Assembly (NCBI GenBank): GCA_964016885.1
Contig: OZ024743.1
Coordinates: forward strand, 341,351,407 to 341,415,406
Origin: Eledone cirrhosa
Taxonomy: Eukaryota > Mollusca > Cephalopoda > Octopoda > Eledonidae
Reading direction: 5' to 3'
DNA: 64,000 nucleotides
Every line of letters starts with the position of its first letter. Position 1 is the stretch's first letter. The notes beneath the pieces were generated by a model that was not told where the DNA came from, made no database searches, and worked only from the letters and a program-made list of their open reading frames with translations. Position numbers and translations under genes: made by a program. This document shows positions 11,561-23,187 of the stretch, one piece after another.

Positions 11561-11630
11561 ATCATTATATTTTGTCTGATGAGGACGTACTGTTGTACAT
11601 CCGAAATATGTATAATAAAATATAATTGAT
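11561..11630 (+). ncRNA. Hammerhead ribozyme with long stem I, downstream of the Penelope-like element
   Basis: All core parts are present and pair well: CTGATGA at 11576-11582; stem II GGACGTAC/GTACATCC (11583-11590 with 11595-11602, one C-A mismatch, loop TGTT) with the canonical G-C at its base; GAAA at 11603-11606; stem III TA/TA (11607-11608 with 11611-11612) with a 2-nt TG loop; then U11613-A11614 as the UH cleavage site (ATA). Stem I pairs 11561-11575 with 11615-11630 over 15 base pairs, with one G-U and one bulged T. Predicted cleavage is after A11614. Hammerheads with 2-3 bp stem III are known from Penelope-like elements, which matches the strand and position of the upstream ORF. Confidence 0.85.
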
Positions 11631-11664
11631 CAAAAGAACATCTATTGTATTAATACTTATATTT

Positions 11665-11786
11665 TAATAAGTTGTAATAAAATGAAAACGAAATTTCATT
11701 TCTCACTCTTGGTACGGCACTTACTTAAATGTAAGTATGTGTGTATACGTACATACATATATGTATACAGACGTACAGTAGCATGC

Positions 11787-11819
<33 letters not shown>

Positions 11820-12703
11820 CAGGTACACATACATATATGCACGCATCAGCTTAGCGGACGCTTATTATAACGCCGCTTTGTTCGTTTGTAAACAAACTGA
11901 ACAGCCTGAATTGTTATGCCGTACGGTGTTAAGACAACCACGTCACCTTTTTGTTCAACACTGACACAGGAACGATGTACTAGTTTCAAGCTTGTTAGCT
12001 ATCATCAGCACCGTATACCCATCTGCCAGATAGTTGAACGTTCGAAATTATATACTTTCCTTATGAAAATTAACGGCTGAGCAGCCTAATTTGCATATCG
12101 AGTGAGATCGGTCAGGCGTACCGAGAACGATAAGTTGTAATAAAATGAAAATGAAATTTCATTTCTCACTCTTAGTACGGCACTTACTTAAATGTAAGTA
12201 TGTGTGTGTACGTAAATACATATATGTATACAGACGTACAATAGCATGCATATATATATATATATATATATACATACAGGTACACATACATATATGCACG
12301 CATCAGCTTAGCGGACGCTTATTATAACGCCGCTTTGTTCGTTTGTAAACAAACTGAACAGCCTCAATTTTTATGCCGTACGGTGTTAAGGCAACCACGT
12401 CACCTTTTTGTTCAACACTGACACAGGAACGATGTACTAGTTTCAAGCTTGTTAGCTATCATCAGCACCGTATACCCATCTGCCAGATAGTTGAACGTTC
12501 GAAAGTATATACTTTCCTTATGAAAATTAACGGCTGAGCAGCCTAATTTGCATATCGAGTGAGTTCGGTCAGGCGTACCGAGAACGATAAGTTGTAATAA
12601 AATGAAAACGAAATTTCGTTCCTCACTCTTAGTACGGCACTTACTTAAATATAAGTATGTGTGTATACGTACATACATATATGTATACAGACGTACAGTA
12701 GCA

Positions 12704-12752
<49 letters not shown>

Positions 12753-13740
12753 GCTACTGTACGTCTGTATACATATATGTATGTATGTATACATACATAC
12801 TTACATTTAAGTAAGTGCCGTACTAAGAGTGAGAAATGAAATTTCGTTTCATCATATTCCAACTTATCGTTTTCGGTGCGCCTGGCCGACTGAACTCACT
12901 CGATATGCAAATTAGGCTGCTCAGCCGTTAATTTTCATAAGGAAAGTATATACTTTCGAACGTTCAACTATCTGGCAGGCGGGTATACGGTGCTGATGAT
13001 AGCTAACAAGCTTGAAACTAGTACATCGTTCCTGTGTCAGTGTTGAACACAAAGGTGACGTGGTTGCCTTAACACCGTACGGCATAAAAATTGAGGCTGT
13101 TCAGTTTGTTTACAAACGAACAAAGCGGCGTTATAATAAGCGTCCGCTAAGCTGATGCGTGCATATATGTATGTGTACCTGTATGTATATATATATATTA
13201 TATATATATAATATATATATATATATATGCATGCTACTGTACGTCTGTATACATATATGTATGTACGTATACACACATACTTACATTTAAGTAAGTGCCG
13301 CCGTACTAAGAGTGAGAAATGAAATTTCGTTTTCATTTTATTACAACTTATCTTCCTCGGTACGCCTGACTGAACTCACTCGATATGCAAATTAGGCTGC
13401 TCAGCCGTTAATTTTCATAAGGAAAGTATATACTTTCGAACGTTCAACTATCTGGCAGATGGGTATACGGTGCTGATGATAGCTAACATGCTTGAAACTA
13501 GTACATCGTTCCTGTGTCAGTGTTGATCAAAAAGGTGACGTGGTTGCCTTAACACCGTACGGCATAAAAATTCAGGCTGTTCAGTTTGTTTACAAACGAA
13601 CAAAGCGGCGTTATAATAAGCGTCTGCTAAGCTGATGCCTGCATATATGTATGTGTACCTGTATGTATATGTATATGCATGCTACTGTACGTCTGTATAG
13701 ATATATGTATGTACGTATACACACATACTTACATATATTT
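11665..13740. repeat. Palindromic array of ~460-bp units with hammerhead-like cores
   Basis: Two direct units start at about 11668 and 12131. A third starts at 12586 and turns at about 12728 in a (TA)n centre into its own reverse complement. Two inverted units follow to about 13740, so the whole is an imperfect ~2-kb palindrome. Each unit holds TACTTACATTTAAGTAAGTGCCG-like ends, a TA-rich segment, and a core CTGATGA-hairpin AGCT/AGCT-GAAAC. That core is on the minus strand at 12002-12008 and 12459-12465, and on the plus strand at 12993-12999 and 13473-13479. Stem III and the cleavage triplet are poor in these cores, so I call them hammerhead-derived and not active. Open frames here are Tyr/Ile strings from the TA tracts. 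Confidence 0.8.
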
Positions 13741-14296
13741 TAATATATATATATATATATATATATTCATGTGTGTTTGGATATATTAGGCCTTTCCTGT
13801 ACACTCACCCACGTACTATGTAATAACAGTATCTTCTGTTCTTAGTGCAATTAGATTTTAACCGTAATATATATCATTCTGACGAGAGACAGTAGCTAAA
13901 ATTAGTATGTTAAACAGTAGGATATGAGGTAACAAAACTGGTCTACGTCGGAAATTAATGTGTACAAAAAGTTCAAATGTGAATATATTGGTTTGACCGT
14001 GGAAAACAACTGTCTAAATTTGAAGGCACACAATCTTTGGCAATGAGAATGATGCACGACATCGTTGATTAGCAAAATTGGCGCAAATCTGTGGGATTCA
14101 CAAGATTGCTTTGCTTTGCAGCCAATTGGTCGCAAACCTATGCCTACTATGCGGTATATTTTGTCAATATCCATTTTAAATAGAATGTGAAGGCTGGATG
14201 TATGTAGATGTCCATTTTACACACGCACACAAACACACACACACACAAATACTCACCCATACACTCAAACACGCACCGAAAAAGATGGAGCAAACA
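13741..14296. other. Intergenic spacer
   Basis: A short (AT)n at 13743-13766, ordinary AT-rich sequence, and a CA-rich run at 14220-14250. No gene recognised. Confidence 0.6.
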
Positions 14297-14483
14297 TAAT
14301 AATTGTTTCTACTTTTGGCACATGGCCAGTAATTATCTCAGTGTATTACTGGTACTTTATTTTATCGACCCTGTAAGGATGAAAGGCAAAGTGAACCTCT
14401 GCAGGATTTGAACTCAGAATGGCAAAGGCCGTAACTATGCGTCAAAGCATGGCGTCCGACCCTCTACCGATACTGCCAATCCA
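14297..14483 (-). mobile_element. tRNA-derived SINE, copy c
   Basis: Minus-strand copy of the SINE. The tail complement AATAATTGTTTCTACTTTTG is at the left, the B-box complement GGATTTGAACTC near 14403, and the head complement TACTGCCAATCC at the right. It keeps the 'tattactggtactttattttatcga' body. Confidence 0.85.
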
Positions 14484-14569
14484 ATACAAGACAAAAGAGA
14501 AGGCACAGAAGTAGGATATAGTCGTTGATGAAGTCACGGTGTGTGTGTGACGAACTTTGATAATTACGT

Positions 14570-14572
14570 AAG

Positions 14573-14609
<37 letters not shown>

Positions 14610-14626
14610 CCAGTGTCTGTGTTTGT

Positions 14627-14685
<59 letters not shown>

Positions 14686-14787
14686 CTATTATATTTCTGA
14701 GTTGATTTTCGTTTACCTTTCGCACGCACGCACACACACACGCACATATATATATATATATGTATGTATATATATATATATATATAC
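14570..14787. repeat. Compound (TA)n, (GT)n, (CA)n microsatellites
   Basis: Alternating TA, GT and CA tracts with short unique stretches. They produce long chance frames of His/Thr/Tyr/Val on both strands. Confidence 0.95.
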
Positions 14788-16055
14788 TCTTCTACGGCCT
14801 CGATATGAATACCCCCTCCGCCTCCGTGGTATTTTCTTCGTGGTTATAAGAGGCTTAGCTCTGTTTCTCGACCGTTATATCGCGTGACTATCTCCCCCTC
14901 CGCCTTTTTGGGATTCTTTCTCACGTCGTGTGGACGCGTTCTTGAGACTAGTAAAATGAGGTATCCTCTTGATAAGTCGGCAGACCTCGCAGGGACTCTA
15001 TATCTTTGATATATTGTTTTTGTTTATGCCACGAAACTACGTAGTCGAGGAATTTAGGAGCAGTTTAGGTATGATACATTTTATTACTAATTATATCTAA
15101 ATGTTTCTTCTCTCTTCATAATGTATTTTTAACTCTGATACTGGTTCAGTCTGGTTCAAACTGAATTGGTCTGTCCCAGTCATTCATTGAGCAACATCGG
15201 TGAAGTTGGCACCCTTAACTCACAGTTGGGTGCGGATGCATTCATGTATATATGTGTGTGTCCGCATGTATCTGTGTGTTCCTAAATATATTAATAACTC
15301 CCTCTGGTCGAGCAATCTTTGAAGTGTGGGGACAACTGGAAAGCTTCCATTACTCATACTTCACGCCTTCTTCACTACCTCTTCTACGGCCTCGATATGA
15401 ATACCCCCTCCGCCTCCGTGGTATTTTCTTCGTGGTTATAAGAGGCTTAGCTCTGTTTCTCGACCGTTATATCGCGTGACTATCTCCCCCTCCGCCTTTT
15501 TGGGATTCTTTCTCACGTCGTGTGGACGCGTTCTTGAGACTAGTAAAATGAGGTATCCTCTTGATAAGTCGGCAGACCTCGCAGGGACTCTATATCTTTG
15601 ATATATTGTTTTTGTTTATGCCACGAAACTACGTAGTCGAGGAATTTAGGAGCAGTTTAGGTATGATACATTTTATTACTAATTATATCTAAATGTTTCT
15701 TCTCTCTTCATAATGTATTTTTAACTCTGATACTGGTTCAGTCTGGTTCAAACTGAATTGGTCTGTCCCAGTCATTCATTGAGCAACATCGGTGAAGTTG
15801 GCACCCTTAACTCGCAGTTGGGTGCGGATGCATTCATGTATATATGTGTGTGTCCGCATGTATCTGTGTGTTCCTAAATATATTAATAACTCCCTCTGGT
15901 CGAGCAATCTTTGAAGTGTGGGGACAACTGGAAAGCTTCCATTACTCATACTTCACGCCTTCTTCACTACCTCTTCTACGGCCTCGATATGAATACCCCC
16001 TCCGCCTCCGTGGTATTTTCTTCGTGGTTATAAGAGGCTTAGCTCTGTTTCTCGA
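14788..16055. repeat. 592-bp tandem repeat, about 2.1 copies
   Basis: The string TCTACGGCCTCGATATGAAT occurs at 14791, 15383 and 15975, exactly 592 bp apart each time. The two complete units appear nearly identical; one difference seen is CTCACAGTTGG versus CTCGCAGTTGG. The third copy breaks off at about 16054 within TTTCTCGA. No protein family is recognised in the unit. The 75-78-codon frames it carries are repeated because the DNA is. Recent tandem duplication or assembly duplication are both possible. Confidence 0.95.
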
Positions 16056-16555
16056 TCCAATTACCATCAAATGTTGTTAAACATTGGGATTGAAAGTTAT
16101 ACTACTAAGAAAGAAAAAAACACACACGCCTCAGTGGAGTTTCACTATTTATTATTAGTCACGTTAGTTTAGTAACCGGCTGGTAATTTAATTTTCAAAG
16201 GCCTTTTGTAATGTATTATCTGGTTATAAATAATTAGGCACTATGTTTCCCCATTTCGTTTCGATTTTCTTCTAGTTGCACCATTATCTTGAGTTGTGTA
16301 TATTTACATTGTTCCTTATTCTCTCTATTCCATTCTAGCCTGTATTCCTTTGATCAAAGCAAGTCCGATTTATATTGTTTTCCATGATAGTTTTCGATTT
16401 CGCCTCGATATTTTGTATACTCTGAACCCTGCCCTTTCTTTGCATGCAGATAATTGCACGCGGGAGCTGTTCCTTCTCGCCCTTACAAGTTTCAGTATTA
16501 GAATATTGATATTTATGTTATCTTATATATATGTATATATACACACACACACACA

Positions 16556-16592
<37 letters not shown>

Positions 16593-16783
16593 TCATATGC
16601 GTTGTGTGTGTATGTGTGTATGCGTGTCAACGTCCACAATATTTTAGCAGTCACACTATGCTTTCAATCTTGTAAAAGCCACAGATATCAAGTCACATAT
16701 TACGCCAGCTGATTCCAATTGTGCAATCCAAAAGAGATTTTCTTACTTTATCGCATGAAGTGCTTGAAATAAAAGTAAAATAT
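16056..16783. other. Intergenic spacer with (TA)n/(CA)n tract
   Basis: Unremarkable AT-rich sequence with a TA/CA/TG compound tract at 16525-16625. The 138-codon frame at 16296-16712 is partly repeat-driven, starts within an AT-rich stretch and matches nothing I recognise. I do not call it a gene. Confidence 0.5.
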
Positions 16784-16795
16784 CTCGCAAATAAT

Positions 16796-16974
16796 TGTTT
16801 CTACTTTTGGCACAAGGCCAGCAATTACCCAGTACATTACTGGTACTTTATTTTATCGAACCCGTAAGGATGAAAGGCAAAGTTAACCTCGGCGGGATTT
16901 GAACACAGACCGTAAAGGGACGTAACTATGCTGGAAAGCATGGCGTCCGACTCTCTACTGATACTGCCAATCCA
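16796..16974 (-). mobile_element. tRNA-derived SINE, copy d, with target-site duplication
   Basis: Complete minus-strand SINE with the tail complement at the left and the head complement ACTGCCAATCCA at the right. It is flanked by the 12-bp direct repeat CTCGCAAATAAT at 16784-16795 and 16975-16986, the expected target-site duplication of LINE-mediated insertion. This gives the clearest boundaries of the family in the window, about 179 bp. Confidence 0.92.
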
Positions 16975-16986
16975 CTCGCAAATAAT

Positions 16987-18242
16987 GCTCTGCCTTCCGC
17001 AAAAGAACCATCGATTCATTATATAATATTATCATGAATGCACAAAACACGGAGAATTTTGAAAAAAATAAAACACCGTACATGAACAAAGTTACGTGGA
17101 CATATCAGCATAAAAATCTTTCAAAACATAAACGACGAAAACATGATAAAATGAAGAAAATCTGCTGGTTGAATTATTTAGTAAGCATACGAAACGTACC
17201 TGCAAATATTTTAAATAACATGCCAAAAGAATCGGAAAAAACACCCGCCAAGCTCATTGAATTGAAAACCATCCTAGGCCCGGGAATAAAAAAATACAAA
17301 AACATATTTATTTACACATGGCCCACCTTCCACATATTATAAGGTCGTAACTGCAATAATATTACAGAAAATAAATAAAAACCCGGAGAAAAAATGTCGA
17401 TTAACAAGGCAACGAAAACTGCAAAATTTATATGGTTGAAAAAAAATCAAATACTTAATGACAAAGACATGCCCAAATATTTATTGAACAATGAGGAATG
17501 GTGTCTGAACATGGTATGGGTTGACTACTATACGTGAATGTCGGAAATATTAACCATAACTAAAATAATATTAATAATTGGTGAAAACATGTCATGAGTA
17601 AATAGCGACAAATTACAAAAATACAATCGAAAAACAAAATAAGAATTATAAAAAAACTAACACACATGGCTTAGAAGACGAATATTGTGTCGGATCTGCG
17701 TCTCTACAATGTTTCTTTGTGTTTTCCTTTATGCATTTCTTATAACCCCTTCATCTAACATGTTAAAGCGGATTGGACTCGGGTGAAAATGCTATTGAAG
17801 GAAAACCACTTGATGTTCTATTTACAGTTCCAGATGAATATCAATCAGAAACACTGCTAGAGACAGTACAAAGATTTGTTATGAGATTACGGTTATATTA
17901 ATGGGAAGCAATCTTGAAGATAGGAAATATGATTAAGATTTCCAATATCATATTAGTTAAAGCAACAGAAATATATAAAAAGAGAAAATCAAAGCAGAAT
18001 ACAAAACACTAATGAGAGGAAATATATGGAAGCAATATTATAAACACATTACATCACAGTGATAATATATAGTTATAATATTTTCACTTAACGATTCGGC
18101 AGAAAAATGACTGTATTTAGCATTCACTTTGAAATCTGTCAGAAATATATTTACTCCGAATAACAATAGAAAACTAATACATGCAGATAAAAAACGGCAG
18201 CTGAACATCAATTTGTTTTCCTGCTTTATCGAATCAACGCCA
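16987..18242. other. AT-rich region with one unrecognised 102-codon frame
   Basis: The frame at 17034-17342 begins MNAQNTENFEKNK and is Lys/Asn-rich, as random AT-rich DNA would give. I recognise no domain. Downstream to 18242 is AT-rich without motif. I regard the frame as doubtful. Confidence 0.4.
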
Positions 18243-18256
18243 GTACAAAAAAAAAA

Positions 18257-20140
18257 AGACTGAAGTCTTCTTCATCTTCGTCACCCACTTACATCTGAGA
18301 GGGTTATTAGGCCAAAGTCCTCAGACACTTCTTCCAGTGGGTCTTGTCAGAAGCAACCGACTTCAATACATCTGCACCCCCAAGCGAGACCCGCCAAGCT
18401 CATGAACGTTATCCAACCATCTTACTCCGGTCTAACCCTTGGTTTTGCGAGTAAGATCTTTCCTGAGACATTCCAACTACATCCCTAATATCGGAGCTAT
18501 GATATCAATTTGGAGAAGTAGCGGCTCTACTTGGAGGGACTCTCTGAACCCAATTTCGGCCGCTTGTGTTTGCGATCGTATTCTTTCGGTCATTACCCCA
18601 AATTCATGACCATAGATTGGCAAAAATACCGAATTGAAGATAGCGAGAATGGCTTTTTTTATCTACCTTCCTTCTTCTGACTACCGAATGCTGAAACTGG
18701 CGCATTACTGCACCACTTCCTGCAATTCTTGCACTTAATTCAGCCACCATCACTTGTTAATATGACCCTGAGATGCTTGAATTTCGCCACCTGCTTCAAT
18801 GGAATTCCATTTCGATATAGAGTGCACTGTGCAGGCTTTCTTCAGAGGACGATTTTTCAGTTTCGCAACACTGTTCATTCCAGTCATGAAGCCCTCAGCA
18901 TCAAACCTAACAAGTAAAAGTCAGAGATCACAGTCTGTCGAGTTAAGTAACACCATGTCGTCTGCAAATTCCAGCCGACTGATTTTACACCCACCTTTCA
19001 CGATACCACTTCCAACCCGACTGCGCATGTCAATGCTTTTCTTAAAAAGAATGAACAAGAGAGTTAGCAATACGGTCTCTTCGCAGAGTCTGACTCCCAC
19101 ATCGAATAGATTCGATGTAGTACCATTTATACGAATACAAATTCTCGGTCATTCATATAGAGACATCAGGCCAGTAAGAAGCTGCCTTCCACAGCAGGTT
19201 CCACGGGGTTTACAAAACAGGAATACCCTTCTTGGCAAAACTCCCAGGATTTCTCGATGACCTGCCGCAGTGTACATATTTGTTTGCCTGTGTTGTTCCC
19301 GCGGCGAAAACCACACAGTTCACCAGCTAGCTTGGACTCGAAATCTCTATGCATCGTTTTACCAGATACTTAGCATAGACGTTAGCGAGGAGTCTTAACA
19401 AGGAGGGAGATCTCTCTGTAGCTGGAACAATGTCTGATAGCAGGTGCAGAGGAAGACCTCTTATTATGAAGTCTGTAGATGTTCTACCAGAACACTCTAT
19501 TTGTTGATCTGAAGTCGGATTCCAGCTTAACCCTAAAGTACTCCCATGTTGTAACTTTGGACGCCTTTACTGTCTGTCTGCGATTTTCCGTGCTTCCATT
19601 ACAGCAAGTGCAAGAAGGGGGACTTATTTCCAAGGTAAACTTTTTAAGCCTTCTTCCTTGCATGCATGGCATATTTACCCCCTTCATTGAACCAAGGAGT
19701 TCTCCTGCCATCTAGCGCCACACTAGGCCCCTTCTGCCTGCAGTATTTAACAGCTAAAGCAGAAACTACTTGGCTGAACATTCTTTTCTCTGTCTCAACG
19801 TCCTCAGTTTTCTCAGGCAGTTCTTTGAATTTTGATGCAATAGTATCTACAAATATATCCCTGACTTTCTTATCCACCAATGCTTCCCACCTTATCCTGC
19901 AGGTCATCCTCGACTAACCAGTTGTGTAGCTTCCTTGGCTTTAGTAAGTCTCAAGTTGTAGATAACCAGATGGTGATCAGTTGACAGCTCAGCCCCTCCC
20001 TTAATTCGAACACCCAGCACAGAATCAATGAGATCAAAATCAATAACAAAATCAATTATTGATCTCTGTCCCTGAATCTTCTTATACTCTGTCCCTGAAT
20101 CTCCTTATACTCTGTATATTTATGGATGTATCTGTGCTGG
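18257..20140 (-). pseudogene. Decayed RTE/BovB-type LINE (endonuclease end to C-terminus)
   Basis: Read from right to left, recognisable pieces appear in the correct order through many frameshifts. First is an endonuclease end with SLIDFVIDFDLIDSVLGVRIKG-like text and a STDHHLV box (about 19935-20060). Next is a linker with WEALVDKKVRDIF and TPWFNEG (about 19690-19900). RT pieces follow: LRQVIEKSWEF...YSCFV, and ISRLEFADDMVLL (about 18945-18985, holding the catalytic ADD). Last is the C-terminal TERIRSQTQAAEIGF part (about 18545-18590). The 3' end near 18257 is followed by a T/A-rich run. A ~23-bp unit is tandemly duplicated at about 20065-20110. It is clearly inactive. The RTE assignment rests on the STDHHLV and ADDMVLL motifs. 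Confidence 0.75.
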
Positions 20141-20189
20141 AAGTAAGTGTTCATAATAGAGTGTCCATTGCTAGATAAAATGTATAATA

Positions 20190-20575
20190 AGACCTCTCCA
20201 TTCTTATTTAGATCGGGGATTGCCGTTCGTTCCAAGCACGCCTTTCCAGTTTCTTTTCAATGTCAAAAATGTCATTCAATTGATCATATTTTCAACATTT
20301 CACACATCCATCGTTGGTGTTTAACAATTGATCCAGTTTAGCTTGTATGACTCGGGTTGAAACATTTGGTAAATTTAATTTCTTTTGCCATGAACGTTTT
20401 ATTTCTTTAGCGATTTCTTTTATACGTTTTCTCTTTCCTTTGTTGAATGCACCAAAGAACGGAGAGCTACCAGCAATTTATATTTTGAGTGGTATCCTGC
20501 TTTTGTTTTTCAGTGATTGTTCTTCTGGTGGAACAGTTCCTTGTTTCTTATGTGATTCTTGAAAACGTATGAGAT
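20190..20575 (-). pseudogene. Unidentified coding remnant
   Basis: On the minus strand the sequence reads as plausible protein with few stops. A Pro/Glu-containing lead (KQGTVPPEEQSLKNK) is followed after one stop by a basic, helix-like segment (GKRKRIKEIAKEIKRSW, then NLPNVSTRVIQAKLDQLL), then FDIEKKLERRAW. The pattern of a short basic helix before an RVQAKLDKL-like helix reminds me of DNA-binding or accessory proteins seen near DNA transposons, but I cannot name a family. It sits directly upstream of the RTE remnant and could be an independent insertion. Confidence 0.35.
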
Positions 20576-20955
20576 TTTTCATACAGATCTTTTTTTTTCT
20601 TTCCGTGGCGGAAGCAATTTTATGAGACAGTATACTTTAAAATGAATACTTGTAAATCTTTCAGCACATCAACGTCTTTCTTTCTCAATCAGGAAGCTTG
20701 GTTACTTGAAAGAAAGAAAAAGATTTGATCACAAAGAAAAACATTTTTCCTATTTGTCTTATCTATATGACAATCCAATCAGTGTTCACAGTTATATAAT
20801 CCCACAAAATGCACGTCATAAATGTTTAGAAACTTCAGAAGGCTCCAAAAACTTCTAGCACGTCCCAGAAAGTCCTAGAAGGCTACACAAAGTCAGTGCT
20901 ACTATATTTAAATACTATTTTATATACGATTATATATATATTAATATGTATATAT
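20576..20955. other. Spacer, nothing recognised
   Basis: AT-rich sequence leading into the TA tract. No motif found. Confidence 0.5.
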
Positions 20956-20971
20956 ATAAATATATATATAC

Positions 20972-21048
<77 letters not shown>

Positions 21049-21060
21049 ATATATATATAT
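20956..21060. repeat. (TA)n microsatellite
   Basis: About 100 bp of almost pure TA dinucleotide repeat, directly adjoining the dispersed repeat at 21057-21155. Confidence 0.95.
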
Positions 21061-21155
21061 TTCGTTTCTGAATTTGTTTAGCAAGATTCTTTATCTGAAA
21101 TCGTGTGTTGAAACCGATATTGTTATACTTTGGGAGGGTCATGTTGCCAATAATA
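21057..21155 (+). repeat. Dispersed repeat shared with the foldback spacer
   Basis: Nearly identical to about 3970-4070: both begin TTTCGTTTCTGAATTTGTTTAG after a TA tract and run to GGGTCATGTTGCCAATA, with only a few substitutions. Family unknown. Both copies lie next to TA repeats, so TA-rich DNA may be the insertion context. Confidence 0.85.
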
Positions 21156-21161
21156 TATATA

Positions 21162-21199
<38 letters not shown>

Positions 21200-21679
21200 T
21201 GACGTAAAATAAGGAAATTATAAAAATTAACTTACTTACTAAAATTTCACTCCAACTAATTAGTTTCTGAAAGGAAAAAAACATGGTTTCCGAATGGAGA
21301 GCATGGAGAAGCCGTTTCGTCTTCAGGAAGTCTGTTCTCAGCTAATATACCTGGCGATGCGTGGACACGGGGAACTTATACAAAAATAATTCAGTGGATG
21401 GAAAAAAGCAAGCGTGGACTAAATTCCAAGACATTGAAAAAAATCACTGCCTATTTGGTCGGTGGCAAATTCAAAAGAATCAATCACGTGACATCGAGGG
21501 TAATCAGTGTTGAGTGGGGTGTTAAAAAGACAGTAGCCAAGCTGTTACTATGAACTATAGTAGCAGTTTTGGCAAATGTTTGCTCAACAAAATAATTTGG
21601 AGATAATTATAAAGAATTAGTATATCTACCAACATATATATACAGATTCATACCTATGCTAGAAAATATATAGGTTGTG

Positions 21680-21733
<54 letters not shown>

Positions 21734-22787
21734 ATAATAATAATAATAGTAAATGTGAAGACTAAAATCCGAAGAGGGCTCGATAAGGTTAATATATATG
21801 TAAATATCTAAAACCATAGAGCAATTATTTATTAAAATAACATATATTAAAGTTTAATCTGTTATTTTAAAATATATATATATATATGCGTGTGTGTGTG
21901 GGGGGGGGGGTGTATATGTGCGACGCGCGTGTGCTTGTGTGTTAACAATTTCACTACAGCAATCAATGCTAAGTCAATATTAAGAGAATGCATATGGGTA
22001 CTATCTGAAATCACCGATACAGGTAAAAAAATACTACTCTAATGGCTGAGAATCATAAATGTGACAGCAAGATTGTTCTTTACGACACAGGATTAATAAT
22101 AATAATTACAAAAAAGCACTTAACACGAACTAAATATAGAATATTGTCAGATTTGTCAGAAAGAATTATCACATTGTCTCGGTAGGGGCCAGCTATATCC
22201 AGGACACAAAGTTAGAATTTTCATACACTCGAAAGAGTGACAACCAACAGAAAACAGGTGGTATAGATAAATAGCAAAAATATGAGAAAGTATCTATACT
22301 TCGAGATTTGCCAATTCACTCAAACGGAGAGTTAAAGTATAATCAACCGTATACAGCTGCTAGGGGCCCCAATGGAGGGTATTTCATCTTCATTGAAGTA
22401 GGTTCTCGAACAGAATATAAGCCTCTAAAATATATCTGGAAACAGATAGCTAGAACGTGAGAATTAAAACACAAATAATACATATTGTAATAGAAGGCTT
22501 TGTGAATGATTTAAAATACGCATAAACATACAGAAATAAATGCTAAGGATTAGCAGTTATAAACCACATACAATGACAAAAACCCACGCATAACATGATA
22601 TAAATTCGAAAATCTAAATAAAACTCTGGATCTCCCAAAGACACGGAGTGGTGTGTTCAGTGGAATAGGTGGTACAATGAACACACTATAACACTGACTA
22701 TTCACACGACTATAGTCCATAGAAACACTATTGAAACGCGTAACACTAATCATACAGTATAAATGAATCATGTTGACTACCTAAAAA
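21156..22787. other. Intergenic region with TA microsatellites
   Basis: TA tracts at 21160-21196 and 21690-21727. A hairpin around 21830-21876 (AAAATAAC...GTTATTTT) resembles sequence near 8351, and there is a G run at 21901. The sequence around 21290-21560 has a non-random texture (GACGAAACGGC on the minus strand) but no identifiable family. No gene recognised. Confidence 0.5.
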
Positions 22788-22921
22788 AATAATGATTTCT
22801 ACTATAGGCACAAGGCCAGCAATTCGAGCAGAGGGGTAAAGTCGATTAAATCGACCCAGTGCATTACTGGTGCTATATTTTGTAAGGCAAAACTAACCTC
22901 GGTGGGATTTGAACTCACCAC
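22788..22921 (-). mobile_element. SINE fragment, copy e (variant body)
   Basis: Minus strand. The tail complement AATAATGATTTCTACT and the B-box complement GGGATTTGAACTC are present, but the tRNA head beyond the B box is missing. The body contains 'aaagtcgattaaatcgaccc', absent from the other copies here, so this is a different subfamily. That variant is closer to what I know as the widespread cephalopod SINE body. Confidence 0.75.
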
Positions 22922-22970
22922 TCAACAAAATAATAACATATATTCCACGCAGTCTACATAACAACAACAG

Positions 22971-23123
22971 GATTGGTAGTATCGGTAGAGAGTCGGGCGC
23001 CATGCTTTACAACATAGAGTTACGGCCCTTTACGGTTTGAGTTCAAATCTTGTCGAGGTTAACTTTGCACCAGAAACGCACTGGGCTAATTGCTGGCCTT
23101 GTGCCAAAAGTAGAAACAATTCT
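22971..23123 (+). mobile_element. tRNA-derived SINE, copy f (internal deletion)
   Basis: Plus strand from GGATTGGTAGTATCGG to GCCAAAAGTAGAAACAATT. The segment after 'aactttg' that normally reads 'cctttcat...aaaataaagtaccagtaat' is missing, giving 153 bp. Confidence 0.85.
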
Positions 23124-23187
23124 TACCTGACGAAGCTGGAAAATTCTTGCATTTTACTAACCTAAGACTGCATTCTAAAACTACAAC

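Noticed and set aside
14788..16055. 592-bp repeat as rRNA or a protein gene
   Set aside because: No rRNA-like core and no conserved protein motif; the repeated 75-78-codon frames follow from the DNA repeat.
16296..16712. 138-codon frame as a host gene
   Set aside because: Partly encoded by a TA/CA tract, no recognisable domain, AT-rich start region.
21300..21360. Possible hammerhead on the minus strand (CTGAGAACAGACTTCC...GACGAAACGGC)
   Set aside because: The CTGATGA box is not intact and no cleavage triplet follows a plausible stem III.
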